A DNA stretch of 64,000 nt. Source: Chrysoporthe austroafricana (Eukaryota > Ascomycota > Sordariomycetes > Diaporthales > Cryphonectriaceae). A program made the position numbers and the translations under genes. Positions within the stretch are counted from its first letter, which is position 1, and each line of letters opens with the position of its first letter. This document shows positions 11,195-23,405 of the stretch, piece after piece. The notes under the pieces are model-generated. The model was not told the DNA's origin. It searched no databases and saw only the letters and a program-made list of their open reading frames with translations. The DNA lies in NCBI GenBank assembly GCA_001051155.2, contig JYIP02000005.1:930001-994000 (forward strand). The letters are read 5' to 3'.

Positions 11195-11643
11195 TCCTGA
11201 AAAAAAAAAGTCTTGTCCACAGCTGGCAAGGGGCTTGCAGCCAGTGTCCACCTAAACATAATTTAACCTGTTCAGCCTGGGTTGAAACGACGCACGACTT
11301 AAGTCTGGGCTGCCGCAGAACTGAATTGACGCTGAGAAGGCATAGAAGTTCAAAGTAGCTCGAGTACGAGCTTCGTTGGAAAAAAAAAAAAAAATTACTA
11401 TGACGCGTCGAACAGATAATCCAGAATAATGGTAGCGATGAGTATAAGGAAAGAACAAAGACGCCGTAAAAGAGTTTTGAAAGAGAGATGGTTTGCTGAA
11501 GTGTCTCAACAAACGAAGGTAGTGGCAGTTAGTATTAGTGAATTTATGAAAGACTATCCCGTTTACTTAGTTATTCCTGCAGAAAAGTGGATACTGGCTG
11601 CAAGACCCTTTCCAGCTGTGGACAAGACTTGTTTTTTGCAGGA
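11195..11643. mobile_element. putative non-autonomous element bounded by 57-bp terminal inverted repeats
   Basis: The left arm (11195-11251) is the reverse complement of the right arm (11587-11643), with roughly 50 of 57 positions alike by eye. Both arms share the core CTGTGGACAAGACTT followed outward by a T-run and CAGGA. The 335-base interior has an A-run at about 11380-11394 and is more AT-rich than its surroundings. No transposase is encoded. I could not find a clean target-site duplication, so it may be a MITE or the relic of two inverted copies of a repeat. Confidence 0.5.
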
Positions 11644-11824
11644 CTCCCGTACGCAGTAATTGTAAACAATCATCCGAAGCTGGGGTTTAAAAGGGTCATC
11701 ATGCCTCCACATTCATAATATCTTGTCCCGAAAGGCCAGCCGTATTGTTGTGATACTTGGGCCCGGCCAGTCACTGGCCTTTCACACCAAGCCAGCGCAG
11801 GCGCCATTGCATTCTCAAAAAAGG

Positions 11825-11849
11825 CTTCACTTCACTTCACTTCACTTCA
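11825..11849. repeat. (CTTCA)5 tandem repeat
   Basis: Five perfect CTTCA units in the upstream region of the LPMO-like gene. Confidence 0.85.
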
Positions 11850-12065
11850 AAGACGCTCATTGTCATCTATCAACTTCACCAGTAACGAAGTATTCAGCCT
11901 ACACGAGACTAGGCGTCCACTCCTTCTCCGCTCTAGACTCTGACCACCTGGGCCTTTTGAGATATATAGAGGCAGTCGTTCCTTTTGACCACCTCATATA
12001 TCAGCTCGATCACTTACAACACAAAAAAAGAGAAGAAAAGAAGACATAAACACACAAGACACACG

Positions 12066-13277
12066 ATGTACAGCTACAACATAACACCGGGAAAGGCCAC
12101 CTTGGCCGCCCTGCTGCTCCTCGGCCCCCTCGCCGGCGCCGACGACATCAGCAAGCGCCACGTCCAGCTCGTGACGCCGACGCCCTTCGACTGGGACGAG
12201 TACGGCCCCACGAACCCGCTGAACCCGGACGGGTCGGACTACCCCTGCAAGGTGCCGCAGGGCGACGCCTTCCGAATCAACGGCACGGCCACCGAGATGG
12301 CCATCGGCGAGGAGCAGACGGTGTCGTTCGCCGGGCTGGCGGTGCACGGCGGCGGCAGCTGCCAGTTCGCGCTGACCGAGGGCCACGCGCCGACCCGGGA
12401 CTCGGCGTGGAAGGTGATCCACTCGATCGAGGGCGGCTGCCCCAAGGCCCACGTGGCGGGGAACCTCGTCGCCGGCCAGGAGCCCGACACGTACACGTTC
12501 GCGATCCCCGAGGACTTCGCCCCCGGCAACTACACGTGGGCTTGGACCTGGGTCAACCGCATCGCCGGGTCGCCGGAGTTCTACATGAACTGTGCGCCCA
12601 TCACGGTGACGGCCGGCGCCGGGTCCGCGCGGTGGAGCGCGGCGGAGCGGAGGCGGGCCGCGCACGCCGCCCGGACCGCGACGTACCCGGACCTGTTCCT
12701 GGCGAACCTCGGGAGCGTCAGCGGCGGCTGCGACACCTCTGAGGCCCTGTACTCGCAGATCGCCATCGCCTACCCGAGCCCCGGCAGCTCGGTCAGCTAC
12801 CCGAACGGTAAGGACAACCTCTTCGCCCAGCCCTGTGACGGCAACCCGCGGAACAACGGCGCCGCGGCGAGCAGCAGCTCGCTGTCCTCTACCCCTGTGG
12901 CCTCCTCTACGGGGGGCACGGGCTACACGGCCACGAGCAGCCCGACGGCGGTCACGACCTCGACTTCGGCCGAGGCCTCATCCACAACACTTGAGACTTC
13001 CAGCTTGGTGTCTTCATCTAGCCTGCTTACCTCTACGGTGTCGCCTACACCCTCATCGTCTGTGGCTACGTCTTCGACGGCATCGGCCCCTACTTCGACG
13101 AGCTCGACATCGCTGGACAGCCCGTGCACGGATGGATATCTGCTCTGTGTAGACGGCACGCAGTTCAGCACTTGCACGGGCGGCAAGTGGGATGCGCCCC
13201 AGAATCTCGCACCGAACACGACCTGCGAGGAGGACGGTCCTAGTGTCGGTTTGATCACCACTTACCACTGGGACTAG
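12066..13277 (+). CDS. secreted lytic polysaccharide monooxygenase-like protein with Ser/Thr linker and Cys-rich C-terminal module
   Basis: Intronless protein of 403 residues. A signal peptide (hydrophobic core about 11-24) is followed by a short acidic segment ending in Lys30-Arg31 and then His32. Copper monooxygenases need an N-terminal His, so cleavage after KR by a Kex2-type protease would create it. The second copper His is probably His94 in AVHGGGSCQ, and the axial Tyr is Tyr173 in EFYMNCAPITV. These motifs match the fungal LPMO-like family close to AA11. A Ser/Thr-rich linker (about 285-350) leads to a module with Cys spacing C-x7-C-x8-C-x16-C at 354-387, resembling X278/CBM19-like chitin-binding modules. 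Predicted role: oxidative attack on chitin or another wall polysaccharide. Activity and substrate are inferred. Confidence 0.82.
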   Translation: MYSYNITPGKATLAALLLLGPLAGADDISKRHVQLVTPTPFDWDEYGPTNPLNPDGSDYPCKVPQGDAFRINGTATEMAIGEEQTVSFAGLAVHGGGSCQFALTEGHAPTRDSAWKVIHSIEGGCPKAHVAGNLVAGQEPDTYTFAIPEDFAPGNYTWAWTWVNRIAGSPEFYMNCAPITVTAGAGSARWSAAERRRAAHAARTATYPDLFLANLGSVSGGCDTSEALYSQIAIAYPSPGSSVSYPNGKDNLFAQPCDGNPRNNGAAASSSSLSSTPVASSTGGTGYTATSSPTAVTTSTSAEASSTTLETSSLVSSSSLLTSTVSPTPSSSVATSSTASAPTSTSSTSLDSPCTDGYLLCVDGTQFSTCTGGKWDAPQNLAPNTTCEEDGPSVGLITTYHWD

Positions 13278-16175
13278 CTCCGATCTGCCGAGGTACTTGC
13301 ATTGAAGCAAGGGTGGGACGAGGAGTATACGATTTTCGATGAGATATTGTAAACTTATCTCTTCATGTTAGCGCCTACCGACTCTGAGCTCAGGAAGATC
13401 ATCGGAGCCATTTCATCTTGCTTCGTGCACATAGTGAATACACTGGACAGTAGTACGAAGGTGTCGATCCGATTTGATTTCTTGAGTGATTTCTGTGGTC
13501 TAACGCTTAGCTTCGTTGTCCCTCTGGTTGTAATTGCTTAGGGCAGAGCCGCCAGGTAAGATCACTCTGTGGTAGATGTTACATGACGTTAGCTGAAATT
13601 TCAATTTTTCTTGATACGATAGCCTAGAACACAGTGACATTGTGAGGAACAACATTGTAAGAAGAAACGTAGCGTGAAGTCTCTAGGGACACATGTTCCA
13701 ATCGAGCGATCGATCTAAGGAGCTGAGTTAGATCTATAGTACCTCTGGCCTACCGCTCCTAGTATGCTATTTCAGAACCGTCTAAACATTTAGGTGAGGC
13801 ATAGACTAAATAAACATAAGGAATGTACGAAAGATTGAAGGCAGACTTGGAGTCATAAGACCTTTTTTTTTTTACGTCTGAAAATTTCATTATTTTGCTT
13901 CAGGACTGCTTTGTTCCGATCTACTTTGTTTTCTTTTCTTGATGAACTAGATTTACTTTTCTAATTCTGGATATACAACGAAACATTCCTGCAGAAATGA
14001 TCTGTTGAAGTTGAAATGATTTCTTGATTTTGTTACATTCTCATATTCGTACTTCTAGAGAGGGCCCGTTTTGATAGAGAAGGCCAGTACGGTGGAAGCT
14101 AGCTTGTATTTCAAGACTATCTTCTTATTTCGAACACCTCTTCATATTTATTTGGTCTACGAGGCGCGCTCGCCTGAATTTCAATATAGTCTTCACGTCT
14201 TATTCCAAATAAGAAAGGTCTTATGGCCGTCTTGTAATTATATCGCATGCTCGCTACGTAGGTAGTGCATGAAGTGTTTCCGTGCCTGGGGATCTGTAGA
14301 CAATTTGGGCAGTAACTCTTGTCTCTCATATCTGGTCAAGCGAGGAAGCGACCTGACTATAATGGAATTATGTGTTTAGGTGCTACTGAGGCCAGAACGG
14401 CCTCAAGTTCTCGCTTCCGGCGTTGCCTGGTATGCAACAGCCCTTCTGGGCCCAACGTCCACCAGCCTACCTACCGTCCTCTAGCCCGCTATACCTTTTC
14501 CCCGCGTCAATAACCAAGCATGGCCCAAAAGATCGCCGACTCTACCCCCGGGGGCCCGCCTAGCTACACTCCGGGCACTCGCCCTGCTCGTTCACCTTGA
14601 CCAGACCGTGCTCCGGACATGTCATGTACAGGCTGAACTTGCTCTCCTTATTGTGCCGGGGCACAGGCCGGCCTTGGCCGCTCGTGTTCGCCATGTCTGG
14701 TGGTGGTGGTGGAGATGGTGTCGTGTGGGTGCCGCCGCCGCCGAGGTCCTTGTTTCTTCTCGATGTCTCGCGACGAGGGGTCGAGATAGCAGGGGTCGGA
14801 GTTGCTCGTTGTGCTTCTTTCTTGCTGAGATGCCGCGGTAGGGCGTATTGTGTGTCTCCTTCGTGCTCTCCTTCTTGGTCCCGGGTTGTCCGTATTGGTG
14901 ATATTTATCAGCCGTGACGCTGTTTGTAGATTACTTGTGTCCGTCCGAGAAAAGAACAACATCAAAGCAGAAGAGTGGGGTTCAACACCCAGGTATTTAT
15001 CCATGTACAACTCGTCCGTCGGCGGGGTGGCGGATGGGGACACCAGGTGACTAGGCCGGCGCCGTGTGAACTGTTGTTGCCTGGGACGCCCAGTCGCGCG
15101 AACTACAGTGACAATAGACTAGGCGGTCACATCTCGACACAAACGCCGTCACTGGCAGCCGTGGGACAGAGGTCCACGGTACGACATCCCCCGAGGGGGA
15201 AGACACACCGTGACTAGCACGGATCATTCACTAACACAGTGTCCCGTCGCGCTCAGCCGGCGAGTGACTGAGTGAATGAGCCGGCGAGCGCCCGGACCGG
15301 ACAGCCGGGTGGCTCCTCAGACGTGGAAATGGTAAGGCATGTTACTATATTGGCTCGATTCGATGCTGTCAACGTTGCTGCAAAGGTTGAGCATGATAGA
15401 TTCACCAGGAGAGTTTAGTTGACTGAGCCAAGGTCTCTTGTGGTGTGTCTTTATACATCCCGTTTCGTTAGACTCTGGCCATGCGTGAGATTGGCTTAGT
15501 GATAGTGATGATGTGATGCGTATCATCTGCGGTATTCAGGTCTGGACCTATCTCCTCGATCATAATCTCCGCCAGCGCCATCTGCTTCCCCAGATACGGA
15601 GTGAGCATCACGAGGACTCAGTCACTTGTATCAATGAGGCACGCTGCTGAACATGCATTAATCCATCTTCGAATTACTAAATTAGCTAGGTGTATTGCCA
15701 CACTTAGCAACACCATTTTCTGCTGTCTATGTCTTGTTCCTCTCCTTTTATGACCTTGTGTATGCGTCCGTGTGGGTATATCCGTCACAACGACAGAGGG
15801 ATTCATCCATCGATCCCACCTGTCTGTCTTTCGGACCATCCAAACAACCACCGTCGCCTTGACTTTCGTGAGGCATTAGACCAAACAGACAATGCAGCTG
15901 AAACTCCACGTAAACTCCGAGCCATGCTAATGATGCCACCTATACGTACGGATGCCGCGACATGCTGAAATAGACCGCCCAAATGTCTGAATGTGTACAC
16001 CGACTACCCAATCCACTAATTTTGCTATGCCACGAAAGACCACCAATATAGGATCAAAGTAGAAATAGGTAAAAAGGGATTCGGTAAGGAGAAAGAGTGG
16101 TTGAGAGTTGGGTATCCGTAGAAATCGGGGAACACAGTTGAGAAGAAGAAGAAAAGAGACGGAGAGTTCAGATCT
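13278..16175. other. intergenic region between convergent secreted-enzyme genes
   Basis: About 2.9 kb. The part from about 13.5 to 14.3 kb is clearly more AT-rich than the rest of this half of the window. 14.5-15.3 kb is GC-rich with short GGT and GCC runs and a repeated GCCGGCGAG motif near 15257 and 15281. I see no supported gene, and no transposon open frame survives in the AT-rich part. Confidence 0.55.
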
Positions 16176-18123
16176 TTAGAAAAAGAAGAACCCCGTCACT
16201 GCAGAGAGACAGGACACCAAAACTGTGAGCAACACGCCTGAGTGTGTAGATCTCATTCCTGCCGATTGGTTCGAGTCAGCACCCTTAGACGTACTGCTAC
16301 TGCCGCTGCTTATGTTTGAAGTGCCATCGCTCTCGGGCTTACTTGTTGCAGACGCCGCTGAGGACGCCGCAGATTCGCTGTAGGTGCCGGGCCTCAGGGA
16401 GGCCATAGACGAGCACGCTGCAGCATCCGCCGTGAGACTGCCAACCTTGGAACCGATCTGGGCCACGACGGCAGCGGAGTCCCGGACGGAGATGGTCAAG
16501 GTCCCATCGGTCCCGATGGTGGCAGTTTCATCAGCATCGGACACCTGGGTCGGGGTACCATCCCCGTTGGCCTCATAGGTAATGCCGTTCCAGGTTGTGT
16601 TGTACTTGGCATCAATGCCGTCATTGGTGAGGTAAGCCAGGTGGACAGTCTTTCCCGCCAGCGACGTCGGCATTGTCAGAGAGATTGTGAGGTTCGCCTT
16701 GTCACTCTCAGAGACGTTGGCCATCTTGCCGTTGATAACGGCAATGGACGATAGAGATCCGGCCTGGTAGATCGAGTAGGCTCGGACATATGAGTCGTAG
16801 CCGGAGGGCACATCGGACAGCGTGTACTGGTAGACCTGGGCCTGGCAGGTGGGTCCAATGATCTGGTTGAACGCTGCGTGGCCGTAGTAGAGCGGCCGAG
16901 GATAAGGAGCCACCCCGTTCATCTCGATGGGCTGCCAAGCTGACGTGTAGCTGTTCTGGGTCATGTGGAAGTTAACGCCAGACATGTTCAGGGAAGCAGC
17001 GTAGAGGAGGAAGTTCAGGGTGTAGAGGGCTCCTCCGAACGTGTCCGTGACGTTGGCCGAGCCAATAGGACCGACCCAGCCCATCTCTCTGAGGGCATAG
17101 CCGTAGGCGGTGTCGGCCGCCTGCGTGAGTTGGTCCGAGGCCTGGTTCTCGAGTTGGTTCTCGACGAGCTCGAAGCTCATGACGGCCTCCAGCGTCAGGT
17201 CGTAGGTGGCAACACCAAAGAAGTACGTGTAGTCATGCTGATTCCAGTTCGACACGTAGGCAGAGCCGTTCGTGATGTTGGTGATGCCGTTCGTCACAAG
17301 CTCGGAGATCTCGAAGGTGGTGCCGCTCGTGTGAGAGGTTGCCTGGGGCTCAAAGAAGTTCATGCCCAGGCCGGCGGGCTCGACGACCTGCTCGTAGATG
17401 GCCTGGGCCCGGACCAGCCACTCCTCGGTGTAGACGTCACCAGACCAGGCGGAGTCACGGAACAAGCTGCTGACGTAGTACAGGTCCGGCTCGTTGCCGA
17501 TCTCAAACGCGACGATGTCCAGATTTGTACACCTGTCGAAGACCTGCTGGGCCATGGTGGTGATCCTGTCGATGTAGTCGTCGTCGTTGTAGGCCAGGTT
17601 CAGGCCCCAGGTGACGGGCGTGCCGGAGGGGAACCGGTTGGCGGCCTCGAAGAAACGGGGGCCGATCAACATGCTGTCCCACTTGATGGAGCCGTTGCCG
17701 CTGGCATCAGTGTTGTGGATCTGGGCATACTGGTCCTGGGTAGAGTCATAGAGCATGTAGTCCTCAGTGTTGCCGCCCAGCCGGATATGGGGGGGTTTGC
17801 CTTGTGGCAGAGGTTCAGCATTGGTGCCATGTAATTTTCACCTCACGGCCTGGACATCAGAACTCACCCGTATAGTTGGCCAGGTTGGCCAGCAGGTTGA
17901 CGGACAGCTCGTTCGTGTTCTCCGTGCCCGTGAAGGCAAATAGGTTGGAGGGCTCTATGCCAAAACCGGCGAACGATATGTCGACAACCGATGCTATGCC
18001 CGAGGGGGCGGACTCGGTAGGGGCTATGGAGATGGTGCTGGAGGCAGCGAGCGCCGACGAGATGAGCTGGGAGGCAACGACGGCGGCACGGCCGACTGCC
18101 CGTGATCTGCGTGCGACAGCCAT
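16176..18123 (-). CDS. GPI-anchored glycoside hydrolase of family GH79 type
   Basis: Protein of 626 residues in two exons: 17868-18123 and 16176-17800. The 67-base intron 17801-17867 has GTGAGT...AAG; joining restores the family string GKPPHIRLGGNTEDY. A signal peptide precedes residue about 27. The (beta/alpha)8 catalytic domain shows acid/base Glu189 in FEIGNEPDLY and, by spacing to the conserved VTDTFGGAL segment, nucleophile Glu324 in ALREMGW. A C-terminal beta domain follows, then a Ser-rich stretch and a terminal hydrophobic tail typical of a GPI-anchor signal. GH79 members include beta-glucuronidases and heparanase-like enzymes acting on glucuronic-acid-bearing glycans; the substrate here is unknown. 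It would sit at the cell surface. I chose the ATG at 18121-18123 because the signal peptide starts there; one 22 codons upstream is possible. Confidence 0.88.
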
Positions 18124-18241
18124 CTTGCGCGGTTTCCGGCGTGGAGGAGGCACGTCTGGAGCGGGAAATGATGCACCGCGGTAATCCAAAAAGAGTGAAG
18201 ATCGGTCTCGGCTGGAGGGAGGGGGGCCGCCTGTGAGCGAG

Positions 18242-18301
18242 CAGGTCCAGGTCCAGGTCCAGATCCAGATCCAGGTCTAGGTCTAGGTCCAGGTCCAGGT
18301 T
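18242..18301. repeat. hexanucleotide tandem array, consensus CAGGTC
   Basis: About ten 6-base units in a row, varying as CAGGTC, CAGATC and TAGGTC. It lies just upstream of the GH79 gene, within its likely promoter. Confidence 0.85.
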
Positions 18302-21300
18302 AAGGGCTGTCCAGCGTGCGCGAGATCTAGACAGGCGGTATTGATGGCAGCGGGACCGTCGTCGAGAAGGTTTGAGGTGGACCGGTAAAGTTAAAAAAGA
18401 AAGGTTATAAGGCTGTATCTGTATGGGGTCGGTCCAACCCTTTTCTTACCGAAGGGGAGCCTTAGCGCACAGGGCTCAAAACGGGGTGTGACGGGGGGCT
18501 GATGAACGGTCGAGGCCACAACACACACCTGGAAAGATCCACGACAGCCGGGGACGGGCGCCAGGAGGAGGAGGAGGAGGAGGAGGACGGGGTGAGCACC
18601 GGAGGGAGGGGCCACGAATGTCGGTTAGGACAGTTGGCGAGGGGGGTGGTCCAGGGGCCGAGATGGCGAGAGGTGCGTGGTGGTGGTGTCACCTGTAAAT
18701 ATGGAAATTAGGAACGGGCAGAGAAGGCTGAAGCGAGGTGAGGAGCTGCGACGTCGACGATTTCCTCGCGCGACGGAGAATTCCCCAGGCCCACGCCCAT
18801 GCCCTACGCATGCCCTACCGATGCCCTGCCGTTCCCTACTCTGGAACCCGTCGTCAGCGTCGTCGGTGGGTCGTTCGTCAGTTGGCCCACCGCGGATCAA
18901 GGCCCCAAGAATGGAAACATCGAAGGGAGAGGAAGAAGACGCCCTGCTAGTGCTGCGGTAGGGTAGCGCCGTGCCCCAGTCGCCCAGGCAGGATCATGCT
19001 GGGGTAGCAGCCGTCATGCTGTGCAGCAGCAGCACGGCTGGCGAGCGTACCCTGGTAGAGGAGCGAGCCCGAGGAAGAGAGAGGCACGAGAGGTAGAGAG
19101 CTGTGTGGGGCGGCGCCCTGGCGAGAGAGGTGAGCAGAGGTGAGAAAAGGTGAGAAAGGGTGGGGCGGCCCCATACTGACGTCGTCGAAAGGAGCAAGTT
19201 CTCCAGCGGGAAGGAGTACCTTGTAGGTGTGCTAATCTCCCGCACTCGCTTTTGCTCCGGGAACGTTGCGCTATAGTAGGCGCTGTGGTACTACTAAGTC
19301 TGGTACTATTGTACTATGGTACAACGTACTGCCCAGGTGTTACGCGTACCATTAGCGCTAGCAGCAGCCATGCGGCCGGCTAGCCTCGATCTGCCCTGTC
19401 ACGCCTGGCTCTGGACCACGTTCAGAACGCAGCTAGCGTGCGGCCCTGTTCTGAGGGAGTAAAATATCATCATCATCATGATGTGCGCCAGTGCTATACT
19501 GCATGACACCCAGCAGGCAGCCTTGTTGTCGCCGCCCTGTTTGGCCCTTCTCGAACGCCAACTGCCGCGTCCTGTGCCTTGACGTCAGACGAGAGCGTTG
19601 AGGACGGGAGGGCCCAGTTTTATTTTATAAACAGATCCAGATGGTTGGATCCATGCATAGCGAGTACCTTGGTAGGATTCCCCCATATTTCGGGAGGAGG
19701 CCACAGGGGGGCTGCCCTGACCGCCTACCGCTCTGGGGCTCTTCAGGGGGCGCCCCAGCATGCCCCTGGGCTCCAGTGTTCCCCCGGCTCGTTGCAGTAA
19801 GGCGTGCAGGCTTGGCCATGCGCGGGCAGGACTTCCAGACTGTCGGTGCCGCTAGGTAAAACCTCCCAGGTTCCCCGTCCTGCGTCTCGTCTTTTCCTAT
19901 GCACGCCATGTCAGATCACGACCCAGCCCTGGAATCAATCCAACCCTTCCCTCGCCCCCCCCCCCAGCCGGCCCCCAGGCCTTGCATGCCTGCTGCGGGT
20001 TTCAATCCGTCTCACCTCACCTCACCCAGCCCGATCCTATCCAATCCAGCGTCGAGGTCACCCTTCCTGCCGCGGTACCACAGAGCGGTATGGTACGGTC
20101 TGCCCAGTTTCAGGTGCAAATTGGGGGCTGCAGGTTTTGCTAAATTAGCACACCCTTTGGCGCGCAGCAGCAGCAGGTCGCTAGCTGCCGTCGTGATTGG
20201 CGATGTCATCGTTTCGTCGGCTGCCAGATCAAGATCCAGGACCGCCAACCGCCAACCAGCCCTCCTCGGAGCCGACGACCTGCCCCGGCGCATCGCACCA
20301 GCACGCCGTCGTCTGGAAAGGCCGCCGGCAGGAGAACCCACCTGCGGTCTGCCAATGGGATCGCGAGGGATGCCGAGCTTGGCCGGTGCAGGCCGGGCGC
20401 AGGCGTGCCTTTTCCTGTTTTAGGCCAGGGCGCACGAGGCGGGCACGGCGGGATGGCAATGGCAGTTGTTGCAGATCATCGGGATTATCCTGCAGAAGGG
20501 GGGGGCTCCACGCTGCCACGGCGTGGCCCTCCCGCCGTCGATCGATCCCCATGCCTCCTTTTCGATCCTCGTGTGAGGCAGTCTGCGCGGCTCGTGTCTG
20601 CAGGCGCGCCGACAATCACTGACACATCCTTTCTGGGATTTGGGAACAACCGACGCCGGTATTCCCGGTGCCGCCCCACAGCGGTTCTCGCCAGCCTGCT
20701 CCTGTCCCAAACCAGCTCAGCTCTCAAGGCATACAGGCAGCCAGTCCCGCCCCCCGTCTGGTTCTCATGCAGTGTCTCTCCCTCTCTCGCTCTCTCGAGA
20801 TCGCCCAAGCACTTACGCAACCACTCGTGAGGCCTGGGCGCCCATAACAGGTTTTCTGGTGCGGGTGGGCGGTTAGGGAGCAGAGGCGCTGCGGGCCCTC
20901 GTTGGCTGTGCTCCGCTGACGGTGACGGCGTCTGGTCTCAGCCGGAGCGGTGCACTGCCATCCGGTGTCTTCATCATGACGTCGACCCGCCCACCGTCAC
21001 CTCTCGCCGGGCCCGCCCTCTCCTCTCCGCGCGTCGTCAGCCAGCTGGCACGGCAGTCCGGCATGGGGGAGGGAGGCTGTCTGTCACCAATGACCTATGC
21101 GGTAGTAGGCACGCACAGCAGGTGACGGGCTGCAAGCCAGGGCGTGGCGCTCGTGTCGGGTCGAGGCGGCAATCGGGCTCGGCCCGGAACTCTGCTCACG
21201 GCCCCATCAGCCGCCGCGCTGACGAAATCGAGCTTCCAACCCCCTGGGTTTCTTTTCTTGGAAGTCAGGATCTACGATGAGCCTCTTCGCCGAGCGCCTT

Positions 21301-22856
21301 GGCACGCTGCACGTCATTCACGTGATTGGCGTCTTAGTAACTCTTCACCATGCCATAGTACTCGCCCCGGAATTGAAGGTACGCAGAGACGCGTGTTTGG
21401 ATCCGGCGATGCAGAGAGGAGGGTTTGGCTTCGGATTGCACGTCGCGCACGAGATCGCCGACATGCTGCTCGCAGGTGTCTGGCCCTCAGTGGTAGTCCG
21501 ATCCAGCAAGTGACATACTAAGCGTCTCACACACGCAGTGACACTAGGCAATGGCAAGGATCAAGAAAAAGAAACAAAACCACCAATTGTTGGGGAGATC
21601 AAGTCTTGATATGCCCTTGCGTATCTTCTCCCTAGGTCTCTCAACAGTGCCCCTCCTGAACAAGTTTCGCGAACCGGAACGGGCCAAACGAGTCACATTA
21701 GAAAGATGTATCATGATCCATTGGATCTTTAAGAAGGCTCGTAACGGGCGATCTGGCCCTCGAAATCGAGTGGACATTGTCGTATTCGAAGGCACCAGAC
21801 TCATCAACTCTCACGCTCACAAACGAGGGTGGCTCATCATGTACGAAAACTTATACCAAAAGAGCCCCTCTCCTCGACAGCCCCTGAATGAATAGACTGA
21901 GTGGTCCTTTGCGCCCACCTTGTTTCTAGTTCGATAGGTCCTGTCTAAGAGCAGGATCCTTCCCTCGCTGGCCGGACAGGTCCCCCAGAGTCTCAGGCAA
22001 GCCGTTGCGGCTTATAGCATATGTCGGCCAACGTGAGCGCCGGTCCGTCCATGCTTCCGGAACCTCGCTCCTCACGCCTTCTCCAGGTCGTGCCCTGCCC
22101 GCCACACGACCACGCCCGGCACAGAGTGGCACTCCGTAGCCGCGGGCCATGACTGGTAATGACCCTCCTCAGACTTATAGCGTGCACCCACGCACGCTTG
22201 CGGTCTAGTATACGCCTCAACATCAACAGCCACATGCTCCTTGCGCATACACCCCTAAACACACGCGCTCACACTGTCCACTTCTCACCCCGCAGGCCAC
22301 GAGGGACCGGCCGCACTGACCCGTCCCGCCGAGCCCCCTTCCCTACCGGCCCTAGGCGCATAGGGCGCATGATCTGGTCGTACTCCGCTCCCGCCAGCAC
22401 GTACTCCAACACCGTTGGGCAGGGTTGGGAGGAGCGTAGGAGGGGCATTTTTGTACGTGTGGCGCCGCTGCTATATTACCTGCTACCAGAGAGATGGTCT
22501 CCGCAAAGCTGTTCACCACACTAGAGATAGATGGGGTATCTGAGGCTGATGGACGAACTGCTCTCCGATCTCTTCCCTGTGTCTGTGTAATCTCGGCATC
22601 GGACTATTGGGTTACCGTGGCTGATTTTCGCCATCCGTGGTGGACAGACGCTGTGGGACTGCGAGCACGGAGATATCGAGGCGGGCTTCTGGATTCACTG
22701 GACGATGAAAGGCTGTTGGGGGCGTCTGGGCCGAAGGATTTATAGGGTTCGAGCGAGGGAGGAGCGAAAATCTGCCTGCCGGTCTATAATTGAGGGCCTC
22801 CGAGGGAGCTCCTGTCACGTATCCTTCTATATGCAGGTTACAAACCCTTTCCCAGG

Positions 22857-23405
22857 TTAGTCTGAACCAAGCGCAAGGTGCTCAAGGTATACTTCTCTTA
22901 TAAATCGATCGATGCATTCAACATGGAGTGCGTGGCGGTACGACGGGAAGCCGGACAGTGACATAGCTGGTAGACCGTCGGTGCCGGTGAAGCCAAAGTG
23001 CGAGGCCGCCGAGGACTTCACCGGCGTGTAAGGAAGGGGCACAATATCAGCCATTCTGTGCGCGCCGTCCTTCGAGGTAAAGTACTGGTCCGTGAGGGAA
23101 GGGGGCATACTCCAGTCACCTGGCAGTCCTGGCCCCGCGGACGTCCCGCTTCGGATGGGTGTGTAGCTGTGCTGGCCGCCAGTGCTAGAGACATGAGGAA
23201 GGATAGAACAGCTTGACCAGCACTGCAGGCTGGATTTAAGCCCGGATGGCTCGCTAAGAAGCATGGCCATGGGGCCTAAGCGACGGCTCAAGCCCTCTTC
23301 ATTCTTCGAATCTTCCCGGACAGACACTTTCCACCGGCGGCACCGTCCCAGCGTCTTAAACCCACCCGCTGGACTCAGCTCATCTACGAGGCCCGAAAAG
23401 TTCAT
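22857..23405 (-). CDS. unrecognised open frame, possible gene or remnant
   Basis: A 182-codon frame with no domain I recognise. Its C-terminal half (from a TPIRSGTSAGPGLPGDW stretch onward) has a balanced amino-acid make-up unlike the Arg/Pro/Ala-rich shadow frames nearby. This is the only reason to list it. There is no signal peptide and no membrane segment. It could be a truncated copy of a longer gene, or not a gene at all. Confidence 0.25.
   Translation of the reverse strand: MNFSGLVDELSPAGGFKTLGRCRRWKVSVREDSKNEEGLSRRLGPMAMLLSEPSGLKSSLQCWSSCSILPHVSSTGGQHSYTPIRSGTSAGPGLPGDWSMPPSLTDQYFTSKDGAHRMADIVPLPYTPVKSSAASHFGFTGTDGLPAMSLSGFPSYRHALHVECIDRFIREVYLEHLALGSD

Larger units (their letters stand above)
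9791..12065. other. intergenic region with an inverted-repeat element, a pentamer repeat and the LPMO promoter
   Basis: About 2.3 kb. Besides the entries below I see no supported gene. Short frames at 10174-10395 and 11429-11659 lack any recognisable domain. A TATA-like ATATATA at 11962-11968 precedes the secreted protein gene at 12066 by about 100 bases and is probably its core promoter. Confidence 0.55.

Noticed and set aside
14978..14995. B-box-like GGTTCAACACCC suggesting a tRNA
   Set aside because: No A box or cloverleaf could be built upstream. I found no tRNA in the window.
18242..18301. Repeat array considered as CRISPR-like
   Set aside because: Units are six bases in direct tandem without spacers; this is a fungal genome.
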